Shown here: one piece after another, positions 34,383 through 47,444 of the stretch
How the letters are laid out: each line of letters begins with the position of its first letter
How positions within the stretch are numbered: the first letter of the stretch is position 1
NCBI GenBank assembly: GCA_022605955.1
Contig: JAKCOZ010000001.1
Coordinates: 80,030,520 to 80,094,519, forward strand
Source: Rallus limicola
Taxonomy: Eukaryota > Chordata > Aves > Gruiformes > Rallidae
Direction: 5' to 3'
DNA length: 64,000 nucleotides
Position numbers and translations under genes: made by a program
Notes under the pieces: model-generated
Database searches by the model: none
Seen by the model: only the letters and a program-made list of their open reading frames with translations
Told to the model about the DNA's origin: nothing

Positions 34383-37067
34383 TCCTCAGGCTGGGGCTGC
34401 TTTCCTCATTTCCCATTTCTCAATGTAAGTCTTAAGCCTGGTACTAAGATAATAAATGCTAACACTCGTACTGATAGCAAACCCTGCCAACTAATCCTGT
34501 CAACTATCTTGCTTTTATTTGTAGTTGGAAGTAACACAGCTGTGCTGTCACTCCTTGGGTTTGGCTTGTGAGGGATACAGACAGGTAGGGGAATCGCATG
34601 GGCGGTGACAGTTCTACCTCTGGCCATAAAAGCCGGAGCTTGGTGTTGAACAACCGAGTCGGGGCAGCTGCCTGTGTTACTGCACTACAGCATCTGGCCC
34701 AGGGACGGTGGGTGCACCAGGGATGAGATCCATACGGTCCGTGTGCAGTACATCCGGGGCCAGCCTGTTTTCTTGGGCCGGAAGGGACTTGGCACTAAAA
34801 GCTGCTGTGGCTGTCCGAAGGGCAATAACTTCCCTCCTGTTGTGTTGTCCTATCTGTTTCTCTTTATCAGCTTCCCTCATCATACTTCTCTCTTTGCCCT
34901 CCACTCCCCCTCCACAGCCTGCCCCATCGCTACCTATAGCCCAAAGTTTCTGCTGTGTCTTCATTTCCTCTTGGTAGATCAATTCAGCCTGTCCTGGCCA
35001 ATTTGTGCTGCTGACTGGCTTCGGCAGCCTACGTCCTTGTCACTGCTTTACTGAATTAAAAATTAAACCATGTCGGATGAGAGCAGCGGAGAGGCTTTCT
35101 ACAGGTTATCAACGGAGTCTGTTGACAGTTTCCCATCCTGCTACCTCCCATCCCAAATAACAGCAGCAAAAGAAACTGGGTCACTGCAACCAAAATCTTA
35201 CTAGGTCTTGTCCAGGTGTGACATCAGGAGTAGGGTAGGGGTTTTTTCCCCTGTCTGTAAGAGGATAGCAGAGCATAGGCAAGCATCAGAGTGCCTGATG
35301 ATGTGTCTATGCGCTCGCAAGTCTCTGCGAACACAGGATTGCTCCGATCTCACTTGTTTTGGCTATTGCAGTTTAAATTAGCTGAAAAATAGTCTTCAGT
35401 TTTGCTTCGTTGCAAGCTATTCCTAATGTCTCTCCCTAGCTGCTTACTGAAAAGACAGATCGCTGCATGGTCAGCACTGGTTTTGGTACAGATAGTCATT
35501 TATAGAGTGGGTGACACTGCAGAGATATTGGAAAGACTTTCTGCTGCAGGAATTGAGGGACCAGTAAGTTGACACAGGAAAGCATCTCGCTGATGATGTG
35601 GTAAATAAAGGGATAGCTAAGCTGAGTCAGGTTGGGAGTCAGTTTTACAATCTGAAGTCACAATATGTTGGCATTAACTGTTTCCTCAGTCTTTCATTCT
35701 CATACCACACTTGTTTAACCCAAGTCCCCTGTTGCTGCTATGACAATCAGATCCACCTTTCCAGGAAAGGAGAGCTGCAGGCCATGAGTCTCAGGCTGGT
35801 GCACTCACACACTCCCTTGCCAGGTAAGAAGCAGCCCTCTGTATGCTGCCCTTCCTGCATCGTGGGGAGGCTGGGTGTTTCACCTGGCCAGGAGAAGCTT
35901 CCCCCCCTTAGGTAGGAAACCTGCAGTGCTGGAAGTCAATGTCTTTGGATACCCTGGCATCTAAAAATGAAAAAAAATAAGGTAAAAGGAAAAGGGAGAA
36001 AGACCAGTTTGAGGAGATAAAGATGTTTTACATGATTCACAGTTTGACCTTAAGATGTTGTTACCAGAGCATCTGATGAAAGAGCAGGTGCTTCTAGATG
36101 GACCAAGGATTTTCTTTTCCCTTATCAGAGGGTTAAACGAAATGCTTTTTCCCTGCTGCCTTTTTTCCTCGGGTCTTCTGGCTGATAAAAGGAGGATCTG
36201 TGTTATCAGGAGACAGGGTAATCCTCAAGGAGGATGCAGTAGGCTGGGCAGTAGGGCAACAAAAAAGAAGGTGCTGCTTGCCCTGATGAGGAGGAGATGC
36301 GCTGTCCCCCAATTCTTTCTCCATGGTGCAAGACAGCACAGCTCATAAGCAGAACACAGGAGTCATGCTCAGCTCTACTGTTCAGTCACCGCCTCTCTGC
36401 CTTTCCCTGGTTCTTGGGGGGAAGCTGCTTTGAAGTGATGCAAATCTTGGTCAGTGCTTATAAGTAGCAGGGAGCGTGCTGAGCTCAGGTTGAAAGGTTG
36501 CTGGTTAAGGGACGGGAACAGCAGCCTGGGTGATGTGATGTGCTCGTAGCAGTGCACCTCACCATGGTTCTACCTCCTCCCTGGGAGTCCTCTCCAAGGG
36601 GAGGGCCTGATTTAGGTTCTGCCTTCATCCAACCTGTCTCTCAGCTCTTTCTCCCAGCCAAAGCCAGGCTGGGAAATAATTAAATCTGGGAGGCAGGCTG
36701 GGCTCTTTACATCAGTGCTGCAGCCCACCTGACCTGTACTGAGGTGGAGCTTTCCTAACATCGGCCTTGCTGGTAAAAGAGTGGACTCCAGCTCCCACTC
36801 CTGAGAACCGCGCTGGCTCCTTCAGCACTGTCAGGAGAAGAATGTAGTGAATGCTTATTTTAGCCAAGAAAGAGAACAGCACTCTCCTTCAGCAGCCCAG
36901 GGGAGAGATTGAATGTGCAGAAACCCCAGCATTCTTGCATAGTCACTTTTCCTGAGCAGAGCTGCATTTTGAGGATGCAGAGCCCTGCTCGGCGTGGGAG
37001 GAACTAAGCTTCATGCTGCTGCCTCAGCATTCATGCCGTCCGCTTGTGCAGAGTGGGTTTTTTCCTT
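34383..37067. other. Unique non-coding DNA
   Basis: No gene or repeat recognised over about 2.7 kb. Pyrimidine-rich sequence at 34820-34970 accounts for the open frames there (plus 126 codons at 34674-35054, overlapped by a minus frame). Confidence 0.55.
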
Positions 37068-37086
37068 CCCCCCCCCCTCCCCCCCC
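37068..37086 (+). repeat. C-rich homopolymer tract
   Basis: Ten C, one T and eight C. The minus strand is a G-run that could join a G-quadruplex. It is a likely site of sequencing or assembly error. Confidence 0.85.
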
Positions 37087-40000
37087 AGAGTGCTCCATGA
37101 GATGATAGTGACTCTTTAATTATATCGGGAGCTCCATGAGCTATTTTGATGTGTTGTCTCTTTGGCTTTGGCACATACTCCAGGCTGATGACACATGGTC
37201 ACTGTTCTCTGTCTCTGTCTAACTCTGTCACCGCTGAATTTCAGATGTCGCCCTTGGATTTGACACTTTGGGGACTGGCCAGACTTTAAAAATCCTTTCC
37301 TGCCTTCAGATACTGGTGCAGGTAATAAAAGGGATTTATCAGCCTGCACTTTCCTGTGCCTGCGCCTGTGGGGATGTGCAAAGTAAATTCATACCCAGCT
37401 CTCCTGAGACCTGCTCGCCTCTTTTTCTCTCAAAATACCGCGTAGCACCATTTTATTTTCTTGGGTATTTTCCCCCCCCCACAAATTATATCTAAAGTGC
37501 TTACAGGCCAAAGCAATTCACAGCAGTGGGTAAATGGGTATATTGGTGCCTCCAGTCAAAGGGCCAAGAGTGGAGCTACAGGGAGAGGGGATTGTGAACA
37601 ATCGTGAGACAGGGGGAGAATGAGGTCTGAGCTGAGATGGGAAGCAGCAGGTACAGCTGATCTAGCAGCATGGCTGTCGTACGCAGTGGGAGCTGAGGAG
37701 AAACCAACTCCTGAACCAAGATGTGTCACTGCATGGAGGGGCAAAGAAGAGCTTGGTTTGGGGCAAGGGCAAGCGAAGGTGGCAGGGAACTAATCTGGGA
37801 CAGATGCAGCAAAGATTTAAAAGCAGGGAGTGGGTGTTTTTGAGAAGTACATGTTATGGAGTTTTTGGAACAGCTCAAGCTGCAGAGCAGCATTGTATTA
37901 TTTCTGATGTGGAGAGACACAAATACACCCATACAAACATATATGAGGGAACGTGGAGAGCCAAGTTTCAGGGGAATAAAGAGATTTCCTTCCCACAACC
38001 ACAAGATGCAACAGCTTTGGAACAACTGATTTCAGTGGTTGAGCAGTGTTGAGTTTTGTCCTGCTGTGCTTCAAGTAGCCTTTGGTGGGAACTGATCCAA
38101 TGCTGTCCCCCACTGGGCCGCTCACGCCAGGGCTTGCCAGCAGCACTCCCAGACTCTAAGGCATAGAAGGGTTTGACTGGTCCAGAGGGATTTTGGGATT
38201 TCCCAGACCAGGGCTCACATAGGTGTGGCAGCCATCCGCTAGCCAGTTGTTTTCTTTTACCTCTCTTTGCTAAATTGGTGTGATCAAAACATATCCAGGA
38301 CCTGGGAGTCTAAGTAATGGTCTTGTGCTCCCCGTGTGGAGCTCGGTAATATTTACTGAGCCCGACGGCTTCATTCTCCTCCGTGCTGACTGCATTAATG
38401 GCTGGCTGCAGGGAGGGAGGGCAGGGATGAAGGATAGCTGAGAGGGGTCCAGGCGACACAGCTAACGGATGGCCTTATTAGAGACACTTTCCTGGGGCCT
38501 AAGTGGAGCTTTTTTTGTCTGAGTCGGCAAGAAGTGGGTCATTTTGCTGGGCTGTCAGGCCCCAGCTCTCACTGGAGAGAGGTGGCTGTGACTGCAGCAG
38601 CCTGCTGGCTTCTCACTGCTGTATTTGGCTGGGGGATGAGTTTGGTGCAGGGCTGAGAGGGGAACAAGAGAGACTATATCCGTAACAGCCCACAGGGATC
38701 CCTTCCTGGGGGAGAAAAAAGCAGATTCAAATTGTTGTCTTATCCTACCTTGCCCAGGAGCAAAATTCAGAGGTCAGTAGGGAGGTAACGGAGCTGATCC
38801 CTGTCCCAAGACACTCCCCTACCTCACTTTCATTGCCGTCTGCTTGTCTCTGGAGAGGCAGTAATGCCCAAGGAGCTGCTATCTACCTCATCTGTCAGCA
38901 GTTTTAGAGAGCCTAGTGGCAACTAGGTCTTATCGGTCCCACGTTGTGCCTAATCCACAGGGATCCAAACCTTGCTGCAGCCTTCCATGGTGAGCCCTGG
39001 CTCTCTGTCTTCAGCTGTTCGTGGCTTTGTGCTCTGCAGATACCTGCTTCTCTACTGTATTGGCTGGCCTAAACAGGGGAATACCCCATATTTAGTCTCC
39101 TCTGCCCATCCTCCCCATCGTAACTGAGTGGATAGATAATTTAGGGGAAAAAATAAAAGCTGTATTGGAAGCAGAATACACCATGAGGGACTGCTCAGGG
39201 TATTTCCAGCCCAGAAGGAAACCCCATCTCCTAAGAATTTATAGCTCAAGATCACCAGAGTTGAAGTTTGAGACAGTCCACTATGAGATTTACTTTTTTT
39301 TTTCAGCACTTTCCCAAATACAGCCAGTGATGCTTGTGATGCTCTCCAATCCCAGAGCACAGATTGGCTGCCAGAGGGCAGTGCTGGATTTAGCCAGTTA
39401 GCCCTGGGGAGGGAGGAGCTGATTCAGACAGAGCAAATACTGTCAGTCCTGTCCTCAAGGAGCTGAGGACCACTCCATTTCGGGACTACCTTTTGTTCAC
39501 AGTGAGAGAGGGCCTGCTGCTGCATTTCGCCTGCTTCCCGCATGAGCTGACATTAGGTGGGGGGGTAGCTGAAAAGGGCGTTAATGGCTGAGGTAAATAT
39601 TTTCACTTCACTTGTGAAGTACCATTTCTCTTGGGCAGATCTGGCTCAGCACACTGGAGAAAGGCTGCCATGAGACACTTTCCAAGGGGGAATGCAGATC
39701 TAAATGAAATGCTAACCGGAGAGACAGGAGTGAGGAGAATTTGTTAAGACCAAGCTTGTGCTTCTTTTCTACTGTGGTAGAGCTGTAGAGAAAGGATCAG
39801 TACTTCACTTTCTCCGCTCTCCATCTTCAGTAGCTTTGTTTTTGAGGTCATCTTTTGCACAGGCCAAACTGTGCTAATCCTCAGAGTAAACTCTGCATCT
39901 TACATGCCAGTGATTCAGGGGGGAATACAGAAGGCCAATTCAATATAGTCTTATTTTTCCTATCCCAGTTTTGTACTCCCAGGAAGCATATCAGGTTCTG

Positions 40001-40299
40001 CACATGCGATCTTATGTGCAGGGCTACGTACCAGAGCTTCAGCAGAGGCAGCAGCAGAACCATCAGCACCGCACAGCCCTTGCTCCAACTACTCCGTGAT
40101 TTGCTGCGCACAGCAGCACCTGAGTTACCAGTCTGGGCTATATAGATGTAAGATCTGGTCCCCAGGAATTGCCAAGTAATTCAGAAAGGTGCAAGAAAGC
40201 CTGTACCACACCAGGACTGAATTACTTGTTCACAGGAGACATTTTCTTTCTGACTGAATGAGGTTAATGACCATCTTATGCCTGCCAGCATGAGGGTTT
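37087..40299. other. Unique non-coding DNA
   Basis: No gene or confident repeat over about 3.2 kb. A second C-run lies near 37472. Opposing frames at 37723-38146 overlap each other and match no family. Confidence 0.55.
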
Positions 40300-40720
40300 A
40301 TAGTCCTTTATCAAACGTAGATGATGAGTCTGTTGTTGCTATAAACGCTTTGCTCAGTTTTTTCTTTCCTGTTTTTAAATCTTTTTTTAAACATGCAACA
40401 GTAAGTTCTAAAAGTTAATTTTACATAATGTCTTTGAGCCAAAAAAATTCGTGAGCACGTTTGTGGTTAGCTCTACAGTATGTCCGTAAAGAGGCTACAA
40501 CTGGGAGGGAGGGTTATTGTTTAAAAAAACCAAGACATCTATTATGAATAATCAATGACTTGATCCCCCAAACAATCAGCAACCTATTGCTGATTGCCAT
40601 ATCCTCGTGGCAGTAACAAATTAATGATTACCTTTAGATTAGGTCTTTAGTGCGCATGATGCACCGAGAGCATGGCTAAATTGGGTTGGATGTAGTAAGG
40701 ATTGCTGAGTCTGTAGTCAA
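40300..40720. promoter_or_regulatory. AT-rich candidate conserved element with perfect 10-bp hairpin
   Basis: CAATCAGCAA (40573-40582) and TTGCTGATTG (40587-40596) form a perfect 10-bp inverted repeat with a four-base loop. The flanks carry 'atgaataatcaatgacttga' and 'aaattaatgattaccttta', rich in ATTA/TAAT cores. The block fits no repeat and has no coding frame. Paired CAATCA sequences are PBX/TALE-like half-sites, so a symmetric protein site is one reading and a hairpin transcript another. Confidence 0.35.
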
Positions 40721-41299
40721 GCCTCCTTGGGCTGTGATCTTGTCAGAGCTCATAAGCTGAGCCAAAGAATTTGATTAGGCGGCTGAGTCTTTGGGGAGGA
40801 TGTCAGGGAAGAGGGAAGAGCTTAGGCTCTTTAATACTAAAGCCTTGAACTCACCCAAACCTGCAGATGGATTTGCAGGGCAGTCAGGACCTATGCATGG
40901 ACCTGGCAGGTGAGCAGGCTGCCAGGCAGCTCAGACCCTGCACCGGTGGGATGTCTGGGAAGTCTGTCTCTGTCCTTCACAGGGGGTGGTCGCTTAGTGT
41001 GAAATGTTGGTGGCTCCAGGCATGGCCAGCAAACGCTTCAAAAGGTGAACTGGAGTTCCTCAAACACCTGCCCCAAAGGCGATGTGGTGCCACATGTGGC
41101 ATCTTGGGGACAAGGCCAGCTGAATAGGGCTTGTCCGAATCCTGCAGGGCAGAGCTTTCATCCCAAAGAGCAAAATCAGCAGCCCCCTTTGCCAAGTCAG
41201 CAAGGCTTCCCTTAGCAGCTCCACATCCAGGTGCTGATCAGATCTGGCCCTTTTTAGCTTTTGACACTGACATGGTCTCTCTTCCAGGCATTAGGGCCT
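40721..41299. other. Unique non-coding DNA
   Basis: Nothing recognisable. Confidence 0.5.
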
Positions 41300-41560
41300 C
41301 AATTAGCCTCTTCTATTTCTGATGCTCTGAATTTGCATGGTGAGAGGCAGGATTAAGGACAGGCAGTCTTAACACATCTCCTATTAATAAATAAGGAAGA
41401 TTAGGAGCTTTGTCAGTAAGATAGTGCTTCCTCCTTATTTTAATTATTCAAAAAACACCTCATGTTTAACCCTTCACCTTCTGAATGAAGTAAATAAAAA
41501 GCAGTGTGATTATTCAAGATAAAGTTAAAATTAACTTTCTGTAGTTTGGGTCAGGTAAGA
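41300..41560. promoter_or_regulatory. AT-rich candidate regulatory element with octamer
   Basis: It contains a perfect octamer (ATTTGCAT, 41331-41338), 'cctattaataaataagg' near 41382, 'attttaattattcaaaa' near 41438 and 'gttaaaattaactttctg' near 41525, the last containing the dyad GTTAA-AA-TTAAC. No repeat or coding signature. The function is inferred from motif content. Confidence 0.3.
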
Positions 41561-44119
41561 AAATTCCATCTTCTGTAATTGACTAGTGCTGGTGCTGACT
41601 TCTGTGGGGGTTTGAAAGAAAATCATCTGCTTTTTTTACATAAATACATTTTTATATCAAATTGGGAATACTTCTTTATGTGTTCGGGGACTGCTGTTAC
41701 CTACTTATAAAGAACAAGTAGCAGTAGGGCAAATTCCTTTCCCACCAGCAGGCCACAGTTCATCTCTAGAGGGACCACATTTGGAATTAAACAAGGAGTG
41801 AAAGTTTTATATCCCACTTTTCCTTGCTGATACTGCCAGAAAGAAGGATGTCTAATGGACTTTTTGAGGTGATCTTTGGGCTGAGGTTTTCATCTCACTG
41901 GGAATTGTACTGAGACCTCCTAACTCATTTCATTGTTGGTTGTCTAAGAGGCGTTAGTACTCAGTAACTAGCTGCGGAAGATGCATTCAGGCTGCAGTGA
42001 CCTCGAGGTAAAAAGTACTTCATGGCATTCCTATGCAGTTAAATTCCCTCGGGATGTGTATCTCAAAGTGTGACTACAACAGTTTCCAGATGTTTCATAT
42101 CTGCTCATGCTCTATAAAGAATGATGACTAAATTGCAGTTTAGTGACCTTAGAGATATAAAAAGGGGGAGGGGGAGAGGTGGCTGGCTGGCAGAGAGCTT
42201 TACAGTAATGGGATCTTTGCCAGTATCATTCATGCTTGAGTCAAGGACTTTCATTTCCCAAAAAGAACTGGGGATTAGCACAGCTTCTGCAGCCTGCCCT
42301 GCAAACAAACATGTCCTCCACACAGATGTGGTCACGTGTTAAGTGTTTTGGGGTCACCTCTCCCCATCCTGTTAATGAACATAGCGGAGATCAGGCTGCT
42401 TAGTCTGAAGGAAAAGGTAGTGGCTGTTAGCTCTAGTGTGATCTACTTGCCTTCTACGCTTTGGGCCAAGGTGGGCTCTGCAAATCCACCCTGTGTCTGT
42501 GTCCTGATCAAGCTGTAAAGCTCTGACTTCGTGCAGTATCCTTCCATCTCAAGCTGATGCCTGAACAACTATTTTGTATTAATCATGCTGGAATTGATGT
42601 ATTCCTCTCCCCCCCCAACCCCCATGGGGCCTCTGGACACAACTTCATTTCTAACAGTAGGCTACACTGAGGTAGGCCGGAACCCTCCCATCACTATGAT
42701 TTGGCTTGGAGTTTTTATCGTTTTCTTTGTCTGGCTGCTCTTGCCCTGTGTGCAGCATTTTGGGATACCGGGGAAGATGCTTCCTGAGCTGTTCTCAGGA
42801 GCCTGTGTAATGTCTGAGCTGTTTGTTTTTTCTTGTGACCTAGGATCAATAGGTTGTGCTGTTTCCAAGCGAACTGCTGCTAAATGGCTCTCTGACTGCA
42901 TCTCTGGTTTTTATTCCTCAACAGGCCTGCAAATTTCTGGGCATGTAAAGGCACATTCGCTTTGAGGAAAGCCTGCTTGTACATTGCCTGTTTCAGAGCA
43001 ATTTTCATCTAGGAGATTAGCAGAGCAGCACAGGGACATCTTAATGTACATTTACAAACTCAGAGCTGTTTTTCCAGGGCATCTATTCTAGTTTCCAGGT
43101 TTAGAAAGGTGCTTTCGGTAAATATTCTCTACTGTTCACTTAACATCGAGTGTTTCTGTAAATGTTCCGGCCAGTGAACTTAGTCAGTAGAAAAGTACTG
43201 GAAAGGGGCATGGCTAAATACATAATTTAAAAGATTATTTAGTAGTTTTGTTTTCTTATACAGTGCTGTGTGTCATTCTTGTCCTTGTAATGGATTATCT
43301 TGGTCTCCATAAAACACATGATGGAGATGTATTTTTGCTGTTGAAAAAGCCTCCAGTGGCAGAAACAACGAACTCCAGATGAGCAATGTACTTTCATCTC
43401 CATATTTCCTTAGTGTGTACAAACTCTTCCTGACGCTTTCTTCCCTGGAGCTGTGAAAGGCCGGGATATTGAGACCTGCTCTCTGTTTTGCAGTGTCAGG
43501 AGGCATCTCCCCTCCCATTGAGGGCTGCGGTTTAGGGTTTTTCCTTGACAGTGCTCCTCATTGCCTCTGGCCTGCAGAGCCCTAATACTCAGATATGAAA
43601 TAAATGTCCTTCGTCCACAGATCAGGTCGCTTCCAGAGACCCTGCTGGGATTCCCTTTGTGAAGGGCTGGAGTTGAAATTCAGCCACCTAGCATGTCCCA
43701 CTAGGACCAGCCACAAGTGTTAAGCTCAAGGTGAAGGATTTGAGGTGCAGAGGCCAAATGAGTTTTGGATGTTTTCTGTAAGCCTCAATTTTGATTATAT
43801 GGCCACTGAGGAACTCCTTCTTTACTGTAAACCCACCTTATTCCCAGGGCATTAATCCCACGTAGCTGAACCAAGGAGGGAATTCCCTTTGTGTAGGAAA
43901 ATGGTAACACTTGTAGGCTTTTTTCCCCACATTTGGAGAACATAGTCAGTAGGTGGATAACAGCTAGAAGAGTCATGGGGAAACTTGATTTTCAAATAAC
44001 TTAGAGTATAACAAAGAAAAGGGCTGGGAATGCTTTTTCATTTTTGCAGGAGTGTGATGATGATAGGACTGCTTGCTGTGAGCTTTCATTCTGTCTGGGA
44101 TGAAACTATGAAGAGAAGC
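41561..44119. other. Unique non-coding DNA
   Basis: No gene or repeat recognised. The 126-codon plus frame at 42585-42965 is overlapped by a minus frame and matches nothing known. A C-run lies near 42610. Confidence 0.55.
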
Positions 44120-44138
44120 CACACGCACACACACACAT
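44120..44138 (+). repeat. CA microsatellite, interrupted
   Basis: About nine CA units broken by one G. A second short CA stretch with one G lies near 44322-44335. Confidence 0.8.
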
Positions 44139-45689
44139 GCAACCCTTTTGCTCTGAAAGCTCCTGTGCTCTGTGTGTGTGCCGCTGCTGTCTGAAGGTAT
44201 CATTTGTGTTTTGCTCCATTTCAAACACATCTCCTCTTTGCTCGCTTGCTCTCTCTCTCTTTGTCTTTGGAAAATGCTAGGGCACTAAGCTGAGCAGGCT
44301 GATGGTGCCACGGATCTTTTGTACACACACACGCACAGAGACTGAGAAATAAACATCCCTGCAGCGACCGGGAAGCTTTCTCTTCATAATAGCATGTGAG
44401 CACACACAACACAGAGCAAGTGGCAAGAGGAGTCCTTAGGATACACTCCATACCTTTTGTTTGGTGGGTGGGTTTCTGTAAATAAATTAAGACTCATGCT
44501 TGGAGAGTGCATCTCTTTATGTAAGAGGGTCATCTTGGAAGTGGGGCAGGTCAAAGAATCTCATGTCCCACACAAAGCAGCTTTGACCCGTGTAATGCAC
44601 ATCAGACTATCACTCTTAATTTGATAAACTAAACACTAGATTGATAATCCTGCCTTGCTTCCCCCCTTTTCTTCTTTCTAAATATATCCATGTATCTCTG
44701 TCTCTTGACTGCGAACTTGTATCCACCTCGCTCCACAGATTAATCATAAATATGGATATAGATGACAGAAGGTTAAGGGCATGGTGGGAAGGCTAAGCAA
44801 CTCCGCTTCATTTATCATTGCTACAGTGGATGTTTGGGGGCTGGGGGGGGGAGTTCACCTGCCTCAGCTTCTTTGACACTTTTCAAGCAATGTCAAGAGC
44901 AAAGGTATTAGAACAAACGGGTCATGAACGGAATAATTTTAATCTTCCCTTGCTGTGTGTGGTTAGCTCTGTCTGAGCAAATGACTCTCACACCCTCTGT
45001 GTTCTCCTGAGTGAGCAGAAAAAAAAAAAAAAAAAGTCTGATAATTTTTAGTCAGTTTGAGCAGATTTATGCTGAGGCATAGAGAGTCGGACCCCTCCAT
45101 TACTGTGTATCAACAGGATGAGCAAGGGTGTTGGAAGGGGCTGATCAGTTGCTGGCAAGTATTTGTAGCCAGTCCTTCAAATGCTTGAAGAGTTTTGGAA
45201 CATTTTAAAGGTGCAAGGTCGTATTCTGGGAATTAAAGACCAGGGGCCTTCTTTTTTTGCGCTGGGCAGACTGGATGAAATCTGAATGAGAAGTAGTTAA
45301 AAACCCACTGGTAGTGCTGAAAGCCTCGAGTTGAGGATGAACCTAAAATGTCAGGTCCCTGTGTGTCATGCTGAGCCATGTGGAGAGGTGCGCTGGGTGC
45401 CGGACGTGGACAGACAGTACACAGCCATACTTAGCCCCAGTGCCAGCTCTGCTGATGCGCAGTGTACAGTTTGGGGCCACGGGTTTTAAGGGAGATGTAA
45501 ACAAGCAGGAGAGAGCCCAGAAGGGAGCAGCAGGCTTTCCAAGAGGCCAAGCAAACACGACCTGCACAGAAGGTTAAAAGAACCAGAGTCATAAAAGTTT
45601 CCTTGCTCTAAATGGGGAAGACAAAGAGAAACTGCAAGAGTCTTTGTTCCTATAAATTGTTCTCTTAAAGGTGGTATTGATCTGTTGTC
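44139..45689. other. Unique non-coding DNA
   Basis: No gene recognised. It includes a G-rich run at 44836-44851 and a 17-base A run at 45019-45035. Short frames on both strands at 45343-45577 overlap and are unassigned. Confidence 0.5.
45019..45035 (+). repeat. Poly-A run
   Basis: Seventeen A. No retrotransposon body was recognised upstream. Confidence 0.9.
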
Positions 45690-45955
45690 CTGAAAATCCA
45701 CAAGGCAAGAAGTGATAGGTTAAACACCAAGACTGCTTTCTTACTCTGGGACTAGCAAAATACTGGAAAGGTTTAGTGTAGGAAGGAGTATGCAGAGCCT
45801 CTTTCATTGGAGCTTCTTCAAACCATGTTAGGCAGGTATTTTCCAGGAATGGACTTGAAGGTATATTTGATCCTGCCTCAGTGTAGTGGACTAGACCAAA
45901 TGATGTTCTTGAGGTCCCTCATAGTTCCACATTGCTGCAATTTCTGTGATTTGAC
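45690..45955 (+). mobile_element. Ancient CR1-type LINE, 3' end
   Basis: 'caaggcaagaagtgataggt' (near 45702) marks the thr-arg-gly-asn..lys-leu block of the CR1 protein. 'attggagcttcttcaaacca' (near 45806) marks the leu-glu-xxx-phe-lys block near the C-terminus. It ends with 'gtagtggactagaccaaatg', 'ttgaggtccctcatagttcc' and 'aatttctgtgattt' (45885-45953), the standard CR1 3' UTR with a worn terminal octamer. The frame is broken. Old, plus-strand copy. Confidence 0.75.
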
Positions 45956-46244
45956 ACGGTCAAACCAATCTGACTTCCATATAAGCCATGTGTCTTTTTT
46001 TCATCTTCCTAAAATTACTTGAGTCTGAAACAGATGAGATAACAGGAAAGGAGTAAATTTCATGTAAGCAAACTTTTCTAAATGCTTGTTGTTTGGTTTT
46101 TTTTAGCTCATTTTCTTTTAGGAGATTATTAAGGAACAAACTTGTCATTGGATATGAGATAAAGCTGTATCATAAAGTAATAAGAAAAACAAAATTTACT
46201 GAATAAACAGAGAGGGAATATATAGCTTGTTCTCAGCATGAGAA
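45956..46244. other. AT-rich DNA between two LINE relics
   Basis: The sequence is unassigned. Part of it (from about 46090) may be an even more decayed upstream part of the LINE that becomes recognisable at 46245. Confidence 0.4.
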
Positions 46245-47185
46245 GATGCCTCGGCTCAGTGGATGTGTCACTGAACAGTATTATGTCTGGTGTTTAATAT
46301 GGATTAATAACCAGAAAAAGAGGAGAATACTTAGAAGGAAAAAATGTGTAGATAATACAGCTATGTTTAGGTTACCCAAGCCTAGAAAAGACACAGAGAA
46401 GGTCTGGCAGTGAGCTCGCTGAAGCAGTTTACAAGCGTCGTGAGAGTAAATGAAATGCAGTATGGCACAGGCAAGGTGATGCACTCAGGAAACAACACAT
46501 TAGAATTAGTCATGCTCGTTTCTGGGTTCTAAAATAATTGTAACCACTCAAAAGAAAAGGGGGGAGAAAAAAGGCACGGCTCTGAACAACTCAGTGAAGA
46601 CATTTGTTCAGTCTGTAGTGATGGTGAAATAAAAGCATGCAAGATGAGAGAGTGCATTAAGAAAGGGGTAGAGAATAATAGATAAAATAATACAGTACCA
46701 TTATATAAATTGATGGTACGTGCTCTCCTTGTACACTCTGTTCAGTCTGCTCACCCCATCTCACAAAAGGGAATAACAGAAATAGAAGAATGGCCAGAGA
46801 AAGGGAACAAAAAATGACAGGAGTCTTTTAATAGCTACTTCATAAAGGATGATTAAAAAGAGCAACACTGTTTTCTTGAGAAAAGACAAATAAAAGCATT
46901 GTGGCAAAGGTATAGAAATAGGCATGGCAGAAAAGAAGTTCACGCAGCCATTCCTATTTACTATTCATTTTATTAGAAGAACAATGGGGGAAGCAATTAC
47001 ATGAAAAGGAAACACTTTAAACCCCCGAAGAGGAAATACTCTTTTACAAAATGCCTAATTAACATATGAAACTTGCTGCCATCGGATACCTCTGAAATCA
47101 GAAACTTGGTAAGAGCTCAGGAAGATTCCAACCAGGCTCCTATTTGGATGCTGGTAGGATTTGCAGATAAAATAGAGAAGCTATG
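46245..47185 (+). mobile_element. Ancient CR1/L3-type LINE relic covering the reverse-transcriptase palm
   Basis: Segments appear in the exact order of CR1/L3 ORF2. 'ggtgtttaatatggattaat' (46290-46309) matches the leu-phe-asn-ile-phe-ile-asn-asp block. 'tgtgtagataatacagctat' (46344-46363) matches the phe-ala-asp-asp-thr catalytic box, now reading VDNT. Then come 'gtgatgcactcaggaaacaa' (46475-46494), 'tgcattaagaaaggggtaga' and 'gaataata' (46652-46679), 'ggtacgtgctctccttgtac' (46715-46734), and 'aatgcctaattaacatatga' with 'aacttgctgccat' (47049-47081). Both catalytic aspartate context and frame are lost. Inactive. Confidence 0.75.
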
Positions 47186-47444
47186 AAGGTATGAAGTATT
47201 GGAGGAGGCATTAACTAAGATAGGAGGATGTAAGGGGTCTCAAATCCTCCCATTCTAAGTTAACAAAAAAACCCCCAAGAATCACCCATGTGGCTAGATA
47301 GTAGGAGGCAATATTCCTTTGCAACACATTGTTGCATGGGTGGCCAGCAACAGGTATTTGGTATCTTTTCCTAGTACAAGCCTTCGGCAGAGGTGTGGAA
47401 GAGGTGAGTAGAGAGTGTCATGGTGTCTGTCTTATGAATTATAT
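47186..47444. other. Unassigned DNA between LINE and SINE relics
   Basis: Possibly the worn 3' tail of the preceding LINE; no clear end is visible. Confidence 0.4.
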
